DNA from: Hydractinia symbiolongicarpus
Taxonomy: Eukaryota > Cnidaria > Hydrozoa > Anthoathecata > Hydractiniidae
Direction of reading: 5' to 3'
NCBI RefSeq assembly: GCF_029227915.1
Contig: NC_079880.1
Span: forward strand, 6,450,001 to 6,514,000
Length of the DNA stretch: 64,000 bases
This document shows positions 34,480 to 48,515 of the stretch, one piece after another; positions within the stretch are counted from its first letter, which is position 1; each line of letters begins with the position of its first letter. The position numbers and the translations under genes were made by a program. The notes beneath the pieces were generated by a model. That model saw nothing but the letters and a program-made list of their open reading frames with translations, was not told where the DNA came from and did no database searches.

Positions 34480-37400
34480 TCTTAATTTGACATGATTGCC
34501 TAAACTCTGCGTTTACACTGGGCGCTGTTGTAGCGCTTCATTTAAAAATTTAAATTAATAAGTCATTTTTTACTGTGGGACCAATCCTAGCCGTTGTCGC
34601 GCCCTGAAGAAATAGCGACAGTTTCAAAAACTACATTTCATTGACTTTCTAACGGTGTCAGTCCGTTTGAGTTTAAACGGTTGGGTCACATATTCGTACC
34701 AACATGTATTTAGCGATATTCATCTGACATTACTAGGTTGCATCGCTTTTAACAGTGAAATGATTGACTGTGGGACTTAATTGAACTAACTTTTGTCTGT
34801 GACCTGATAAATGTGATAAATGAAAAAATTGGACTCCAAGAAATAGCATTCTTCTTAATTTGACATGATTGCCTAAACTCAGCGTTTACACTGGGCGCTG
34901 TTGTAGCGCTTTATTTAAAAATTTAAATTAATAAGTCATTTTTTACTGTGGGACCAATCCTAGCCGTTATCGCGCCCTGAAGAAATAGCGACAGTTTCAG
35001 AAACTTCATCTCATTGACTTTCTAACGGTTTCAGTCCGTTTGAGTTACAACGGTTGCGTCACATATTCGTACCAACATGAATTTAGCGATATTTTTCTGA
35101 TATTACTAGGTTTCATCGCCTTTAACAATAAAATGATTGACTGTGGGACTTAATTGAACTAACTTTTGACTGTGACCTGATAAATGTGATAAATGAAAAA
35201 ATTGGACTCCAAGAAATAGCATTCTTTTTAATTTGATATGATTGCCTAAACTCAGCGTTTACACTGGGCGCTGTTGTAGCGCTTCATTTAAAAATTTAAA
35301 TTAATAAGTCATTTTTTACTGTAGGACCAATCCTAGCCGTTATCGCGCACTGAAGAAATAGCGACAGTTTCAAAAACTTCTTTTCATTGACTTTCTAACG
35401 ATGCCAGTCCGTTTGAGTTGCAACGGTTGAGTCACATATTTGTACCAGCATGAACTTAGCGATAATTTTCTGATATTGCTAGGTTGCATCGCATTTAACA
35501 ATGAAACGATTGACTGTAGGAATGAATTGAACTAACTTTGGACTGTGACGTGATAAATGTGATAAAGGAGACAATTGGACTCCAAGAAAAAACATTCTTC
35601 TTAATTTGACATGATTGCCGAAACTCAGCGATTACACTGGGCGCTGCGGTAGCGCTTCATTTAAGAATTAAGATAAAAAAGTCATTTTTTACTGTGGGAC
35701 CAATCCTAGCCGTTATTGCGCCCTGAAGAAATAGCGACAGTTTCAAAAACTGCATTTCATTGACTTTCTAACGGTGTCAGTCCGTTTGAGTTACAACGGT
35801 TGCGTCACATATTCGTACCAACATGAATTTAGCGATATTTTTCTGATATTACTAGGTTGCATCGCCTTTAACAATGAAACGATTGACTGTGGGACTTAAT
35901 TGAACTAACTTTGGACTGTAATCTGATGAATGTGATAAATGAGACAATTGGACGCCAAGAAATAACATTGTTCTTAATTTGACATGATTGCCGAAACTCA
36001 GCGACTACACTAGTCGCTGTGGTAGCGCTTCATTTAAGAATTAAGATGAAAAAGCCATTTTTTTACTGTGGCACCAATCCTAGCCGTTATCGTGCGCTGA
36101 AGAAATAGTGACAGTTTCAAAAACTACATTTCACTGACTTTCTAACGGTGTCAGTCCGTTTAAGTTTCAACGGTTGTGTCATATATTCGTACCAACATGT
36201 ATTTAGCGATATTCATCTGATATTACTAGGTTGCACCGCTTTTAACAGTGAAACGATTGACTGTGGGACTTAATTGAACTAACTTTTGACTGTGACCTGA
36301 TAAATGTGATAAATGAAAAAATTGAACTCCAAGAAATAGCATTCTTCTGAATTTGACATGATTGCCTAAACTCAGCGTTTACACTGGGCGCTGTTGTAGC
36401 GCTTTATTTAAAAATTTAAATTAATAAGTCATTTTTTACTGGGGACCAATCCTAGCCCTTATCGCGCCCTGAAGAAATAGCGACAGTTTCAAAAACTTCT
36501 TTTCATTGACTTTCTAACGGTGTCAGTCCGTTTGAGTTACCACGGTTGCGTCACATATTCGTACCAACATGAATTTAGCGATATTTTTCTGATATTCCTA
36601 GGTTGCATCGCCTTAAACAATTAAACAATTGACTGTGGGACTTAATTGAACTAACTTTGGACTTTGACCTGATAAATGTGATAAATGAGAAAATTGGAAT
36701 TCAGGAAATAACATTCTTCTTAATTTGACATGATTGCCGGAACTCAGCGATTACACCGGCCGCTGTGGTAGCGCTTCAATTCAAAATTAAGATAAAAAAC
36801 TCATTTTTTGCTGAGGGACTAATCCTAGCCGTTAGCGCGCGCTGAAGAAATAGTGACAGCTTCAAAAACTACATTTCACTGACTTTCTAACGGTGTCTGT
36901 CCGTTTAAGTTTCAACGGTTGGGTCATATATTCGTACCAACATGTATTTAGCGATATTCATCTGATATTACTAAGTTGCACCGCTTTTAACAGTGAAACA
37001 ATTGACTGTGGGACTTAATTGAACTAACTTTTGACTGTGAACTGATAAATGTGATTAATGAAAAAATTGGACTCCAAGAAATAGCATTCTTCTTAATTTG
37101 ACATGATTGCCTAAACTCTGCGTTTACACTGGGCGCTGTTGTAGCGCTTCATTTAAAAATTTAAATTAATAAGTCATTTTTTACTGTGGGACCAATCCTA
37201 GCCGTTGTCGCGCCCTGAAGAAATAGCGACAGTTTCAAAAACTACATTTCATTGACTTTCTAACGGTGTCAGTCCGTTTGAGTTTAAACGGTTGGGTCAC
37301 ATATTCGTACCAACATGTATTTAGCGATATTCATCTGACATTACTAGGTTGCATCGCTTTTAACAGTGAAATGATTGACTGTGGGACTTAATTGAACTAA

Positions 37401-38311
37401 CTTTTGTCTGTGACCTGATAAATGTGATAAATGAAAAAATTGGACTCCAAGAAATAGCATTCTTCTTAATTTGACATGATTGCCTAAACTCAGCGTTTAC
37501 ACTGGGCGCTGTTGTAGCGCTTTATTTAAAAATTTAAATTAATAAGTCATTTTTTACTGTGGGACCAATCCTAGCCGTTATCGCGCCCTGAAGAAATAGC
37601 GACAGTTTCAGAAACTTCATTTCATTGACTTTCTAACGGTGTCAGTCCGTTTGAGTTACAACGGTTGCGTCACATATTCGTACCAACATGAATTTAGCGA
37701 TATTTTTCTGATATTACTAGGTTTCATCGCCTTTAACAATAAAATGATTGACTGTGGGACTTAATTGAACTAACTTTTGACTGTGACCTGATAAATGTGA
37801 TAAATGAAAAAATTGGACTCCAAGAAATAGCATTCTTTTTAATTTGATATGATTGCCTAAACTCAGCGTTTACACTGGGCGCTGTTGTAGCGCTTCATTT
37901 AAAAGATTAAATTAATAAGTCATTTTTTACTGTAGGACCAATCCTAGCCGTTATCGCGCACTGAAGAAATAGCGACAGTTTCAAAAACTTCTTTTCATTG
38001 ACTTTCTAACGATGCCAGTCCGTTTGAGTTGCAACGGTTGAGTCACATATTTGTACCAGCATGAACTTAGCGATAATTTTCTGATATTGCTAGGTTGCAT
38101 CGCATTTAACAATGAAACGATTGACTGTAGGAATTAATTGAACTAACTTTGGACTGTGACGTGATAAATGTGATAAAGGAGACAATTGGACTCCAAGAAA
38201 AAAACATTCTTCTTAATTTGACATGATTGCCGAAACTCAGCGATTACACTGGGCGCTGCGGTAGCGCTTCATTTAAGAATTAAGATAAAAAAGTCATTTT
38301 TTACTGTGGGA
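34480..38311. repeat. 2,611-bp (seven-unit) spaced duplication
   Basis: Positions about 34480-35700 match about 37091-38311 at a constant offset of 2,611 bp. Markers are AACTCTGCGTTTAC, CCGTTGTCGCGCCC, AACTTTTGTCTGTGACC, GCATTCTTTTTAATTTGATATG, ACTGTAGGACC, CGATGCCAGTCC, GAGTTGCAACGG and GTACCAGCATGAAC. The match ends after CCTAGCCGTTATT, where one copy continues GCGCCC and the other ACGCGC. Confidence 0.87.
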
Positions 38312-40831
38312 CCAATCCTAGCCGTTATTACGCGCTGAAGAAATAGTGACAGTTTCAAAAACTACATTTCACTGACTTTCTAACGGTGTCAGTCCGTTTA
38401 AGTTTCAACGGTTGTGTCATATATTCGTACCAACATGTATTTAGCGATTTTCATCTGAAATTACTAGGTTGCATCGCTTTTAACAGTGAATTGTTTGACT
38501 GTGGGACTTAATTGAACTAACTTTGAACTGTGACCTGATTAATGTGATAAATGAGAAAATTGGAATTCAAGAAATAACATTCTTCTTAATTTGACATGAT
38601 TGCCGGAACTCAGCGATTACACCGGCCGTTGTGGTGGCGCTTCAATTCAAAATTAAGATAAAAAACTCATTTTTTGCTGAGAGACCAATCCTAGCCGTTA
38701 GCGCGCACTGAAGAAATAGTGACAGTTTCAAAAACAACATTTCATTGACTGTCTAACGGTGTCAGTCCGTTTAAGTTTCAACGGTTGGGTCATATATTCG
38801 TACCAACATGTATTTAGCGATATTCATCTGATATTACTAGGTTGCACCTCTTTTAACTGTGAAACGATTGACTGTGGGACTTAATTGAACTACCTTTTGA
38901 CTGTGACCTGATAAATGTGATAAATGAAAAAATTGGACTCCAAGAAATAGCACTCGTCTTAATTTGATATGATAGCCTAAACTCAGCGATTACACTGGTC
39001 CCTGTTGTAGCGCTTCATTTAAAAGTTTAAATTAATAAGTCATTTTTTACTGTGGGACCAATCCTAGCCGTTATTGCGCCCTGAAGAAATAGCGACAGTT
39101 TCAAAAACTGCATTTCATTGACTTTCTAACGGTGTCAGTCCGTTTGAGTTACAACGGTTGCGTCACATATTCGTACCAACATGAATTTAGCGATATTTTT
39201 CTGATATTACTAGGTTGCATCGCCTTTAACAATGAAACGATTGACTGTGGGACTTAATTGAACTAACTTTTGACTGTGACCTGATAAATGTGATAAATGA
39301 AAAAATTGGACTCCAAGAAATGGCATTCGTCTTAATTTGACATGATTGCCTAAACTCAGCGATTACACTGGTCCCTGTTGTAGCGCTTCATTTAAAAGTT
39401 TAAATTAATAAGTCATTTTTTACTGTGGGACCAATCCTAGCCGTTATTGCGCCCTGAAGAAATAGCGACAGTTTCAAAAACTGCATTTCATTGACTTTCT
39501 AACGGTGTCAGTCCGTTTGAGTTACAACGGTTGCGTCACATATTCGTACCAACATGAATTTAGCGATATTTTTCTGATATTACTAGGTTGCATCGCCTTT
39601 AACAATGAAACGATTGACTGTGGGACTTAATTGAACTAACTTTGGACTGTAATCTGATGAATGTGATAAATGAGACAATTGGACGCCAAGAAATAACATT
39701 GTTCTTAATTTGACATGATTGCCGAAACTCAGCGACTACACTAGTCGCTGTGGTAGCGCTTCATTTAAGAATTAAGATGAAAAAGCCATTTTTTTACTGT
39801 GGCACCAATCCTAGCCGTTATCGTGCGCTGAAGAAATAGTGACAGTTTCAAAAACTACATTTCACTGACTTTCTAACGGTGTCAGTCCGTTTAAGTTTCA
39901 ACGGTTGTGTCATATATTCGTACCAACATGTATTTAGCGATATTCATCTGATATTACTAGGTTGCACCGCTTTTAACAGTGAAACGATTGACTGTGGGAC
40001 TTAATTGAACTAACTTTTGACTGTGACCTGATAAATGTGATAAATGAAAAAATTGAACTCCAAGAAATAGCATTCTTCTGAATTTGACATGATTGCCTAA
40101 ACTCAGCGTTTACACTGGGCGCTGTTGTAGCGCTTTATTTAAAAATTTAAATTAATAAGTCATTTTTTACTGGGGACCAATCCTAGCCCTTATCGCGCCC
40201 TGAAGAAATAGCGACAGTTTCAAAAACTTCTTTTCATTGACTTTCTAACGGTGTCAGTCCGTTTGAGTTACCACGGTTGCGTCACATATTCGTACCAACA
40301 TGAATTTAGCGATATTTTTCTAATATTCCTAGGTTGCATCGCCTTAAACAATTAAACAATTGACTGTGGGACTTAATTGAACTAACTTTGGACTTTGACC
40401 TGATAAATGTGATAAATGAGAAAATTGGAATTCAGGAAATAACATTCTTCTTAATTTGACATGATTGCCGGAACTCAGCGATTACACCGGCCGCTGTGGT
40501 AGCGCTTCAATTCAAAATTAAGATAAAAAACTCATTTTTTGCTGAGGGACTAATCCTAGCCGTTAGCGCGCGCTGAAGAAATAGTGACAGCTTCAAAAAC
40601 TACATTTCACTGACTTTCTAACGGTGTCTGTCCGTTTAAGTTTCAACGGTTGGGTCATATATTCGTACCAACATGTATTTAGCGATATTTATCTGATATT
40701 ACTAAGTTGCACCGCTTTTAACAGTGAAACAATTGACTGTGGGACTTAATTGAACTAACTTTTGACTGTGAACTGATAAATGTGATTAATGAAAAAATTG
40801 GACTCCAAGAAATAGCATTCTTCTTAATTTG
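35694..40831. repeat. 3,731-bp (ten-unit) spaced duplication in region F
   Basis: Positions about 35694-37100 match about 39425-40831 (units 35829, 36203, 36575, 36948 against 39560, 39934, 40306, 40679, all offset 3,731). Markers are CTGTAATCTGATG, GGACGCCAAG, ACACTAGTCGCTG, AAAAGCCATTTT, TACTGGGGACC, CCTAGCCCTTATCG, GTTACCACGG and GAATTCAGGAAATAAC. It overlaps the 2,611-bp duplication, so the two events are nested. Confidence 0.87.
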
Positions 40832-42476
40832 ACATGATTGCATAAACTCAGCGATTAAACTGAGCGCTGTTGTATCGCTTCATTTAAAAATTTAAATTAA
40901 TAAGTCATTTTTACTGTGGGACCAATCCTAGCCGTTATCGCGCTCTGAAGAAATAGCAACAGTTTCAGAAACTTCATTTCATTGACTTTCTAACGGTGTC
41001 AGTCCGTTTGAGTTACAACGGTTGGGTCACATATTCGTACCAACATGAATTTAGCGATACTTTTCTGATTTTACTAGGCTTCATCGCCTTTAACAATAAA
41101 ATGATTGACTGTGGGACTTAATTGAATTAACGTTTTACTGTGACCTGATAAATGTGATGAATGAAAGAATTGGACTCCAAGAAATGGCATTCTTCTTAAT
41201 TTGACATGATTGCCTAAACTCTGCGTTTACACTGGGCGCTGTTGTAGCGCTTTATTTAAAAATTTAAATTAATAAGTCACTTTTTACTGTGGGACCAATT
41301 CTAGCCGTTATCGCGCCCTGAAGAAATAGCGACAGTTTCAAAAACTTCTTTTCATTGACTTTCTAACGGTGTCAGTCCGTTTGAGTTACAACGGTTTCGT
41401 CACATATTCGTACCAACATAATTTTAGCGATATTTTTCTGATATTCCTAGGTTGCATCGCCTTAAACAATTAAACGATTGACTGTGGGACTTAATTGAAC
41501 TAACTTTGGACTGTGACCTGATAAATGTGATAAAGTAGGCAATTGGATTCCAAGAAAAAACATTCTTCTTAATTTGACATGATTGCCGAAATTCAGCGAT
41601 TACACTGGGCGCTGTGGTAGCGCTTCATTTAAGAATTAAGATAAGAAAGTCATATTTTACCGTGGGACCAATCCTAGCCGTTATCATGCGCTGAAGAAAT
41701 AGCGACAGTTTCAAAAACTACATTTCATTGACTTTCTAACGGTGTCAGTCCGTTTGAGTTTAAACGTTTGGGTCACATATTTGTACCAACATGTATTTAG
41801 CGATATTAATCTGACATTACTAGGTTGCATCGCTTTTAACAGTGAATTGATTGACTGTGGGACTTAATTGAACTAACTTTGGACTGTGACCTGATTAATG
41901 TGATAAATGAGAAAATTGGAATTCAAGAAATAACATTCTTCTTAATTTGACATGATTGCCGGAACTCAGCGATTACTCCGGCCGTTGTGGTGGCGCTTCA
42001 ATTCAAAATTAAGATAAAAAACTCATTTTTTGCTGAGGGACCAATCCTAGCCGTTAGCGCGCGCTGAAGAAATAGTGACAGTTTCAAAAACTACATTTCA
42101 TTGACTTTCTAACGGTGTCAGTCCGTTTAAGTTTCAACGGTTGGGTCATATATTCGTACCAACATGTATTTAGCGATATTCATCTGATATTACTAGGTTG
42201 CACCTCTTTTAACAGTGAAACGATTGACTGTGGGACTTAATTGAACTAACTTTTGACTGTGACCTGATAAATGTGATAAATGAAAAAATTGGACTCCAAG
42301 AAATAGCACTCGTCTTAATTTGACATGATTGCCTAAACTCAGCGATTACACTGGTCCCTGTTGTAGCGCTTCATTTAAAAGTTTAAATTAATAAGTCATT
42401 TTTTACTGTGGGACCAATCCTAGCCGTTATTGCGCCCTGAAGAAATAGCGACAGTTTCAAAAACTACATTTCATTG
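38441..42476. repeat. 3,356-bp (nine-unit) spaced duplication
   Basis: Positions 38441-39120 match 41797-42476 at offset 3,356. Shared markers are GTGAATTG at the GATTGAC element, CCTGATTAATG, CGGCCGTTGTGGTGGCGC, GCACCTCTTTTAAC, AGCACTCGTC and ACTGGTCCCTGTTG. In addition the neighbouring units 38814 and 39187 are nearly the same over their second halves (CTGGTCCCTG, AAAAGTTTAAATTAA, AAACTGCATTTC), a single-unit duplication. Confidence 0.82.
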
Positions 42477-42542
42477 ACTTTCTAACGGTGTCAGTCCGTT
42501 TGAGTTACAACGGTTGCGTCACATATTCGTACCAACATGAAT

Positions 42543-45500
42543 TTAGCGATATTTTCCTGATATTACTAGGTTGCATCGCCTTTAACAATGAAACGATTGA
42601 CTGTGGGACTTAATTGAACTAACTTTGGACTGTGATCTGATGAATGTGATAAATGAGACAATTGGACTCCAAGAAACAACATTGTTCTTAATTTGACATG
42701 ATTGCCGAAACTCAGCGACTACACTGGTCGCTGTGGTAGCGCTTCATTTAAGAATTAAGATGAAAAAGTCATTTTTTCACTGTGGGACCAATCCTAGCCG
42801 TTATCGCGCACTGAAAAAATAGCGACAGTTTCAAAAACTACTTTTCATTGACTTTTTAACATTATCAATCCGTTTGAGTTACAACGGTTGCGTCACATAT
42901 TCGTACCAACATGAATTTAGCGATATTTTTCTGATATTACTAGGTTGCATTGCCTTTAACAATGAAACGATTGACTGTGGGGCTTAATTGAACTAACTTT
43001 GGACTGTGACCTGATGAATGTAATAAATGAGACAATTGGATTCCAAGAAATAACATTGTTCTTAATTTGACATAATTGCCGAAACTCAGCGACTACACTT
43101 GGCGCTGTGGTAGCGCTTCATTTAAGAATTAAGATGAAAAAGTCATTTTTTTACTGTGGGACAAATCTTAGCCGTTATCGCGCGCTGAAGAAATAGCGAC
43201 AGTTTCAAAAACTACATTTCATTGACTTTTTAACAGTATCAATCCGTTTGAGTTACAACGCTTGAGTCACATATTCCTACCAACATGTATTTCTTGATAT
43301 TTTTCAGGTATTACTAAGTTGTATGGCTTTTAACAGCGAAACGATTGACTGTGGGAATTAATTGAACTGAGTATGGACTGTGACCTTATAAATATGAAAG
43401 TGAGACAATTGGACTCTTAGGAATAACATTCTTCTTAATTTGACATAATTGCCGAAACTGAGCGATTACACTGGGCGCTGTGGTAGCGCTTCATTCAAGA
43501 ATTAAGATAAGAAAGTCATTTTTTTGCTGTGGGACCAATCCTAGCCGTTATTGCGCCCTGAAGAAATAGCGACAGTTTCAAAAACTACATTTCATTGACT
43601 TTCTAACGGTGTCAGTCCGTTTGAGTTACAACGGTTACGTCACATATTCGTACCAACATGAATTTAGCGATATTTTTCTGATATTACTAGGTTGCATCGC
43701 CTTTAACAATGAAACGATTTACTGTGGGACTTAATTGAACTAACTTTGGACTGTAACCTTATAAATGTTATAAGTGAGACAAGTGGACTCCAAGAAATAA
43801 CATTCTTTTTAACTTGACATGATTGCCGGAACTCAGCGATTACACTGGGCGCTGTGGTAGCGCTTCATTTAAGAATTTAGATAAGTAAGTCATTTTTTAC
43901 TGTGGGACCAATCCTAGCCGTTATTGCGCCCTGAAGAAATAGCGACAGTTTCAAAAACTACATTTCATTGACTTTCTAACGGTGTCAGTCCGTTTCAGTT
44001 ACAACGGTTGCGTCACATATTCGTACCAACATGAATTTAGCGATATTTTTCTGATATTACTAGGTTGCATCGCCTTTAACAATGAAACGATTGACTGTGG
44101 GACTTAATTGAACTAACTTTGGACTGTGACCTGATGAATGTAATAAATGAGACAATTGGATTCCAAGAAATAACATTGTTCTTAATTTGACATGATTGCC
44201 GAAACTCAGCGACTACACTTGGCGCTGTGGTAGCGCTTTATTTAAGAATTAAGATGAAAAAGTCATTTTTTTACTGTGGGACAAATCCTAGCCGTTATCG
44301 CGCGCTGAAGAAACAGCGACAGTTTCAAAAACTACATTTCATTGACTTTTTAACAGTATCAATCCGTTTGAGATACAACGCTTGAGTCACATATTCCTAC
44401 CAACATGTATCTCTTGATATTTTTCAGGTATTACTAAGTTGTATGGCTTTTAACAGCGAAACGATTGACTGTGGGAATTAATTGAACTGAGTATGGACTG
44501 TGACCTTATAAATATGAAAGTGAGACAATTGGACTCTTAGAAATAACATTCTTCTTAATTTGACATGATTGCCGAAACTGAGCAATTACACTGGGCGCTG
44601 TGGTAGCGCTTCATTCAAGAATTAAGATAAGAAAGTCATTTTTTTGCTTTGGGACCAATCCTAGCCGTTATTGCGCCCTGAAGAAATAGCGACAGTTTCA
44701 AAAACTACATTTCATTGACTTTCTAACGGTGTCAGTCCGTTTGAGTTACAACGGTTGCGTCACATATTCGTACCAACATGAATTTAGCTATATTTTTCTG
44801 ATATTACTAGGTTGCATCGCCTTTAACAATGAAACGATTGACTGTGGGACTTAATTGAACTAACTTTGGACTGTGACCTTATAAATGTTATAAGTGAGAC
44901 AAGTGGACTCCAAGAAATAACATTCTTTTTAACTTGACATGATTGCCGGAACTCAGCGATTACACTGGGCGCTGTGGTAGCGCTTCATTTAAGAATTTAG
45001 ATAAATAAGTCATTTTTTACTGTGGGACCAATCCTAGCCGTTATTGCGCCCTGAAGAAATAGCGACAGTTTCAAAAACTACATTTCATTGACTTTCTAAC
45101 GGTGTCAGTCCGTTTGAGTTACAACGGTTGCGTCACATATTCGTACCAACATGAATTTAGCGATATTTTTCTGATATTACTAGGTTGCATCGCCTTTAAC
45201 AATGAAACGATTGACTGTGGGACTTAATTGAACTAACTTTGGACTGTGACCTGATGAATGTAATAAATGAGACAATTGGATTCCAAGAAATAACATTGTT
45301 CTTAATTTGACATGATTGCCGAAACTCAGCGACTACACTTGGCGCTGTGGTAGCGCTTCATTTAAGAATTAAGATGAAAAAGTCATTTTTACTGTGGGAC
45401 AAATCCTAGCCGTTATCGCGCGCTGAAGAAACAGCGACAGTTTCAAAAACTACATTTCATTGACTTTTTAACAGTATCAATCCGTTTGAGATACAACGCT

Positions 45501-48500
45501 TGAGTCACATATTCCTACCAACATGTATTTCTTGATATTTTTCAGGTATTACTAAGTTGTATGGCTTTTAACAGCGAAACGATTGACTGTGGGAATTAAT
45601 TGAACTGAGTATGGACTGTGACCTTATAAATATGAAAGTGAGACAATTGGACTCTTAGAAATAACATTCTTCTTAATTTGACATGATTGCCGAAACTGAG
45701 CGATTACACTGGGCGCTGTGGTAGCGCTTCATTCAAGAATTAAGATAAGAAAGTCATTTTTTTGCTGTGGGACCAATCCTAGCCGTTATTGCGCCCTGAA
45801 GAAATAGCGACAGTTTCAAAAACTACATTTCATTGACTTTCTAACGGTGTCAGTCCGTTTGAGTTACAACGGTTGCGTCAAATATTCGTACCAACATGAA
45901 TTTAGCGATATTTTTCTGATATTACTAGGTTGCATCGCCTTTAACAATGAAACGATTGACTGTGGGACTTAATTGAACTAACTTTGGACTGTGACCTGAT
46001 GAATGTAATAAATGAGACAATTGGATTCCAAGAAATAACATTGTTCTTAATTTGACATGATTGCCGAAACTCAGCGACTACACTTGGCGCTGTGGTAGCG
46101 CTTCATTTAAGAATTAAGATGAAAAAGTCATTTTTTTACTGTGGGACAAATCCTAGCCGTTATCGCGCGCTGAAGAAACAGCGACAGTTTCAAAAACTAC
46201 ATTTCATTGACTTTTTAACAGTATCAATCCGTTTGAGATACAACGCTTGAGTCACATATTCCTACCAACATGTATCTCTTGATATTTTTCAGGTATTACT
46301 AAGTTGTATGGCTTTTAACAGCGAAACGATTGACTGTGGGAATTAATTGAACTGAGTATGGACTGTGACCTTATAAATATGAAAGTGAGACAATTGGACT
46401 CTTAGAAATAACATTCTTCTTAATTTGACATGATTGCCGAAACTGAGCGATTACACTGGGCGCTGTGGTAGCGCTTCATTCAAGAATTAAGATAAGAAAG
46501 TCATTTTTTTGCTGTGGGACCAATCCTAGCCGTTATTGCGCCCTGAAGAAATAGCGACAGTTTCAAAAACTACATTTCATTGACTTTCTAACGGTGTCAG
46601 TCCGTTTGAGTTACAACGGTTGCGTCACATATTCGTACCAACATGAATTTAGCGATATTTTTCTGATATTACTAGGTTGCATCGCCTTTAACAATGAAAC
46701 GATTGACTGTGGGACTTAATTGAACTAACTTTGGACTGTGACCTTATAAATGTTATAAGTGAGACAAGTGGACTCCAAGAAATAACATTCTTTTTAACTT
46801 GACATGATTGCCGGAACTCAGCGATTACACTGGGCGCTGTGGTAGCGCTTCATTTAAGAATTTAGATAAATAAGTCATTTTTTACTGTGGGACCAATCGT
46901 AGCCGTTATTGCGCCCTGAAGAAATAGCGACAGTTTCAAAAACTACATTTCATTGACTTTCTAACGGTGTCAGTCCGTTTGAGTTACAACGGTTGCGTCA
47001 CATATTCGTACCAACATGAATTTAGCGATATTTTTCTGATATTACTAGGTTGCATCGCCTTTAACAATGAAACGATTGACTGTGGGACTTAATTGAACTA
47101 ACTTTGGACTGTGACCTGATGAATGTAATAAATGAGACAATTGGATTCCAAGAAATAACATTGTTCTTAATTTGACATGATTGCCGAAACTCAGCGACTA
47201 CACTTGGCGCTGTGGTAGCGCTTCATTTAAGAATTAAGATGAAAAAGTCATTTTTTTACTGTGGGACAAATCCTAGCCGTTATCGCGCGCTGAAGAAACA
47301 GCGACAGTTTCAAAAACTACATTTCATTGACTTTTTAACAGTATCAATCCGTTTGAGATACAACGCTTGAGTCACATATTCCTACCAACATGTATTTCTT
47401 GATATTTTTCAGGTATTACTAAGTTGTATGGCTTTTAACAGCGAAACGATTGACTGTGGGAATTAATTGAACTGAGTATGGACTGTGACCTTATAAATAT
47501 GAAAGTGAGACAATTGGACTCTTAGAAATAACATTCTTCTTAATTTGACATGATTGCCGAAACTGAGCGATTACACTGGGCGCTGTGGTAGCGCTTCATT
47601 CAAGAATTAAGATAAGAAAGTCATTTTTTTGCTGTGGGACCAATCCTAGCCGTTATTGCGCCCTGAAGAAATAGCGACAGTTTCAAAAACTACATTTCAT
47701 TGACTTTCTAACGGTGTCAGTCCGTTTGAGTTACAACGGTTGCGTCACATATTCGTACCAACATGAATTTAGCGATATTTCTCTGATATTACTAGGTTGC
47801 ATCGCCTTTAACAATGAAACGATTGACTGTGGGACTTAATTGAACTAACTTTGGACTGTGACCTGATGAATGTAATAAATGAGACAATTGGATTCCAAGA
47901 AATAACATTGTTCTTAATTTGACATGATTGCCGAAACTCAGCGACTACACTTGGCGCTGTGGTAGCGCTTCATTTAAGAATTAAGATGAAAAAGTCATTT
48001 TTTTACTGTGGGAAAAATCCTAGCCGTTATCGCGCGCTGAAGAAACAGCGACAGTTTCAAAAACTACATTTCATTGACTTTTTAACAGTATCAATCCGTT
48101 TGAGATACAACGCTTGAATCACATATTCCTACCAACATGTATTTCTTGATATTTTTCAGGTATTACTAAGTTGTATGGCTTTTAACAGCGAAACGATTGA
48201 CTGTGGGAATTAATTGAACTGAGTATGGACTGTGACCTTATAAATATGAAAGTGAGACAATTGGACTCTTAGAAATAACATTCTTCTTAATTTGACATGA
48301 TTGCCGAAACTGAGCGATTACACTGGGCGCTGTGGTAGCGCTTCATTCAAGAATTAAGATAAGAAAGTCATTTTTTTGCTGTGGGACCAATCCTAGCCGT
48401 TATTGCGCCCTGAAGAAATAGCGACAGTTTCAAAAACTACATTTCATTGACTTTCTAACGGTGTCAGTCCGTTTGAGTTACAACGGTTGCGTCACATATT

Positions 48501-48515
48501 CGTACCAACATGAAT
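42543..48515. repeat. Region G: homogeneous trimer/dimer higher-order array
   Basis: After unit 42543, six higher-order copies follow: trimers 42917-44036 and 44037-45156, dimer 45157-45901, trimer 45902-47021, dimers 47022-47768 and 47769-48515. Trimer order is an a-like unit (GTAATAAATGAGAC, GGATTCCAAG), a g unit (TTCTTGATATTTTTCAGG, GAACTGAGTATGG, AACTGAGC), and an e unit (TTATAAATGTTATAAG, ACAAGTGG, TTAACTTGAC). Dimers lack the e unit. Unit starts: 42543, 42917, 43291, 43664, 44037, 44411, 44784, 45157, 45529, 45902, 46276, 46649, 47022, 47396, 47769, 48143. Copies differ by only scattered single bases, so this is the most recently homogenised part of the window. No genes. Confidence 0.92.

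Larger units (their letters stand above)
29158..42542. repeat. Region F: b/d-rich array with several overlapping periods
   Basis: Unit starts: 29158, 29533, 29905, 30278, 30650, 31023, 31395, 31768, 32141, 32473, 32845, 33218, 33591, 33964, 34337, 34710, 35083, 35456, 35829, 36203, 36575, 36948, 37321, 37694, 38067, 38441, 38814, 39187, 39560, 39934, 40306, 40679, 41051, 41424, 41797, 42170. The d subtype (GGAATTCAAG, CACCGGCCG, GCTGAGGGAC) is at 29533, 31395, 33218, 36575, 38441, 40306 and 41797. Its GAATTC and CGGCCG hexamers would make these units stand out in restriction ladders. A GTTTAAGTTTCAACGG / GGTCATATATTCG variant is common here. No genes. Confidence 0.88.
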
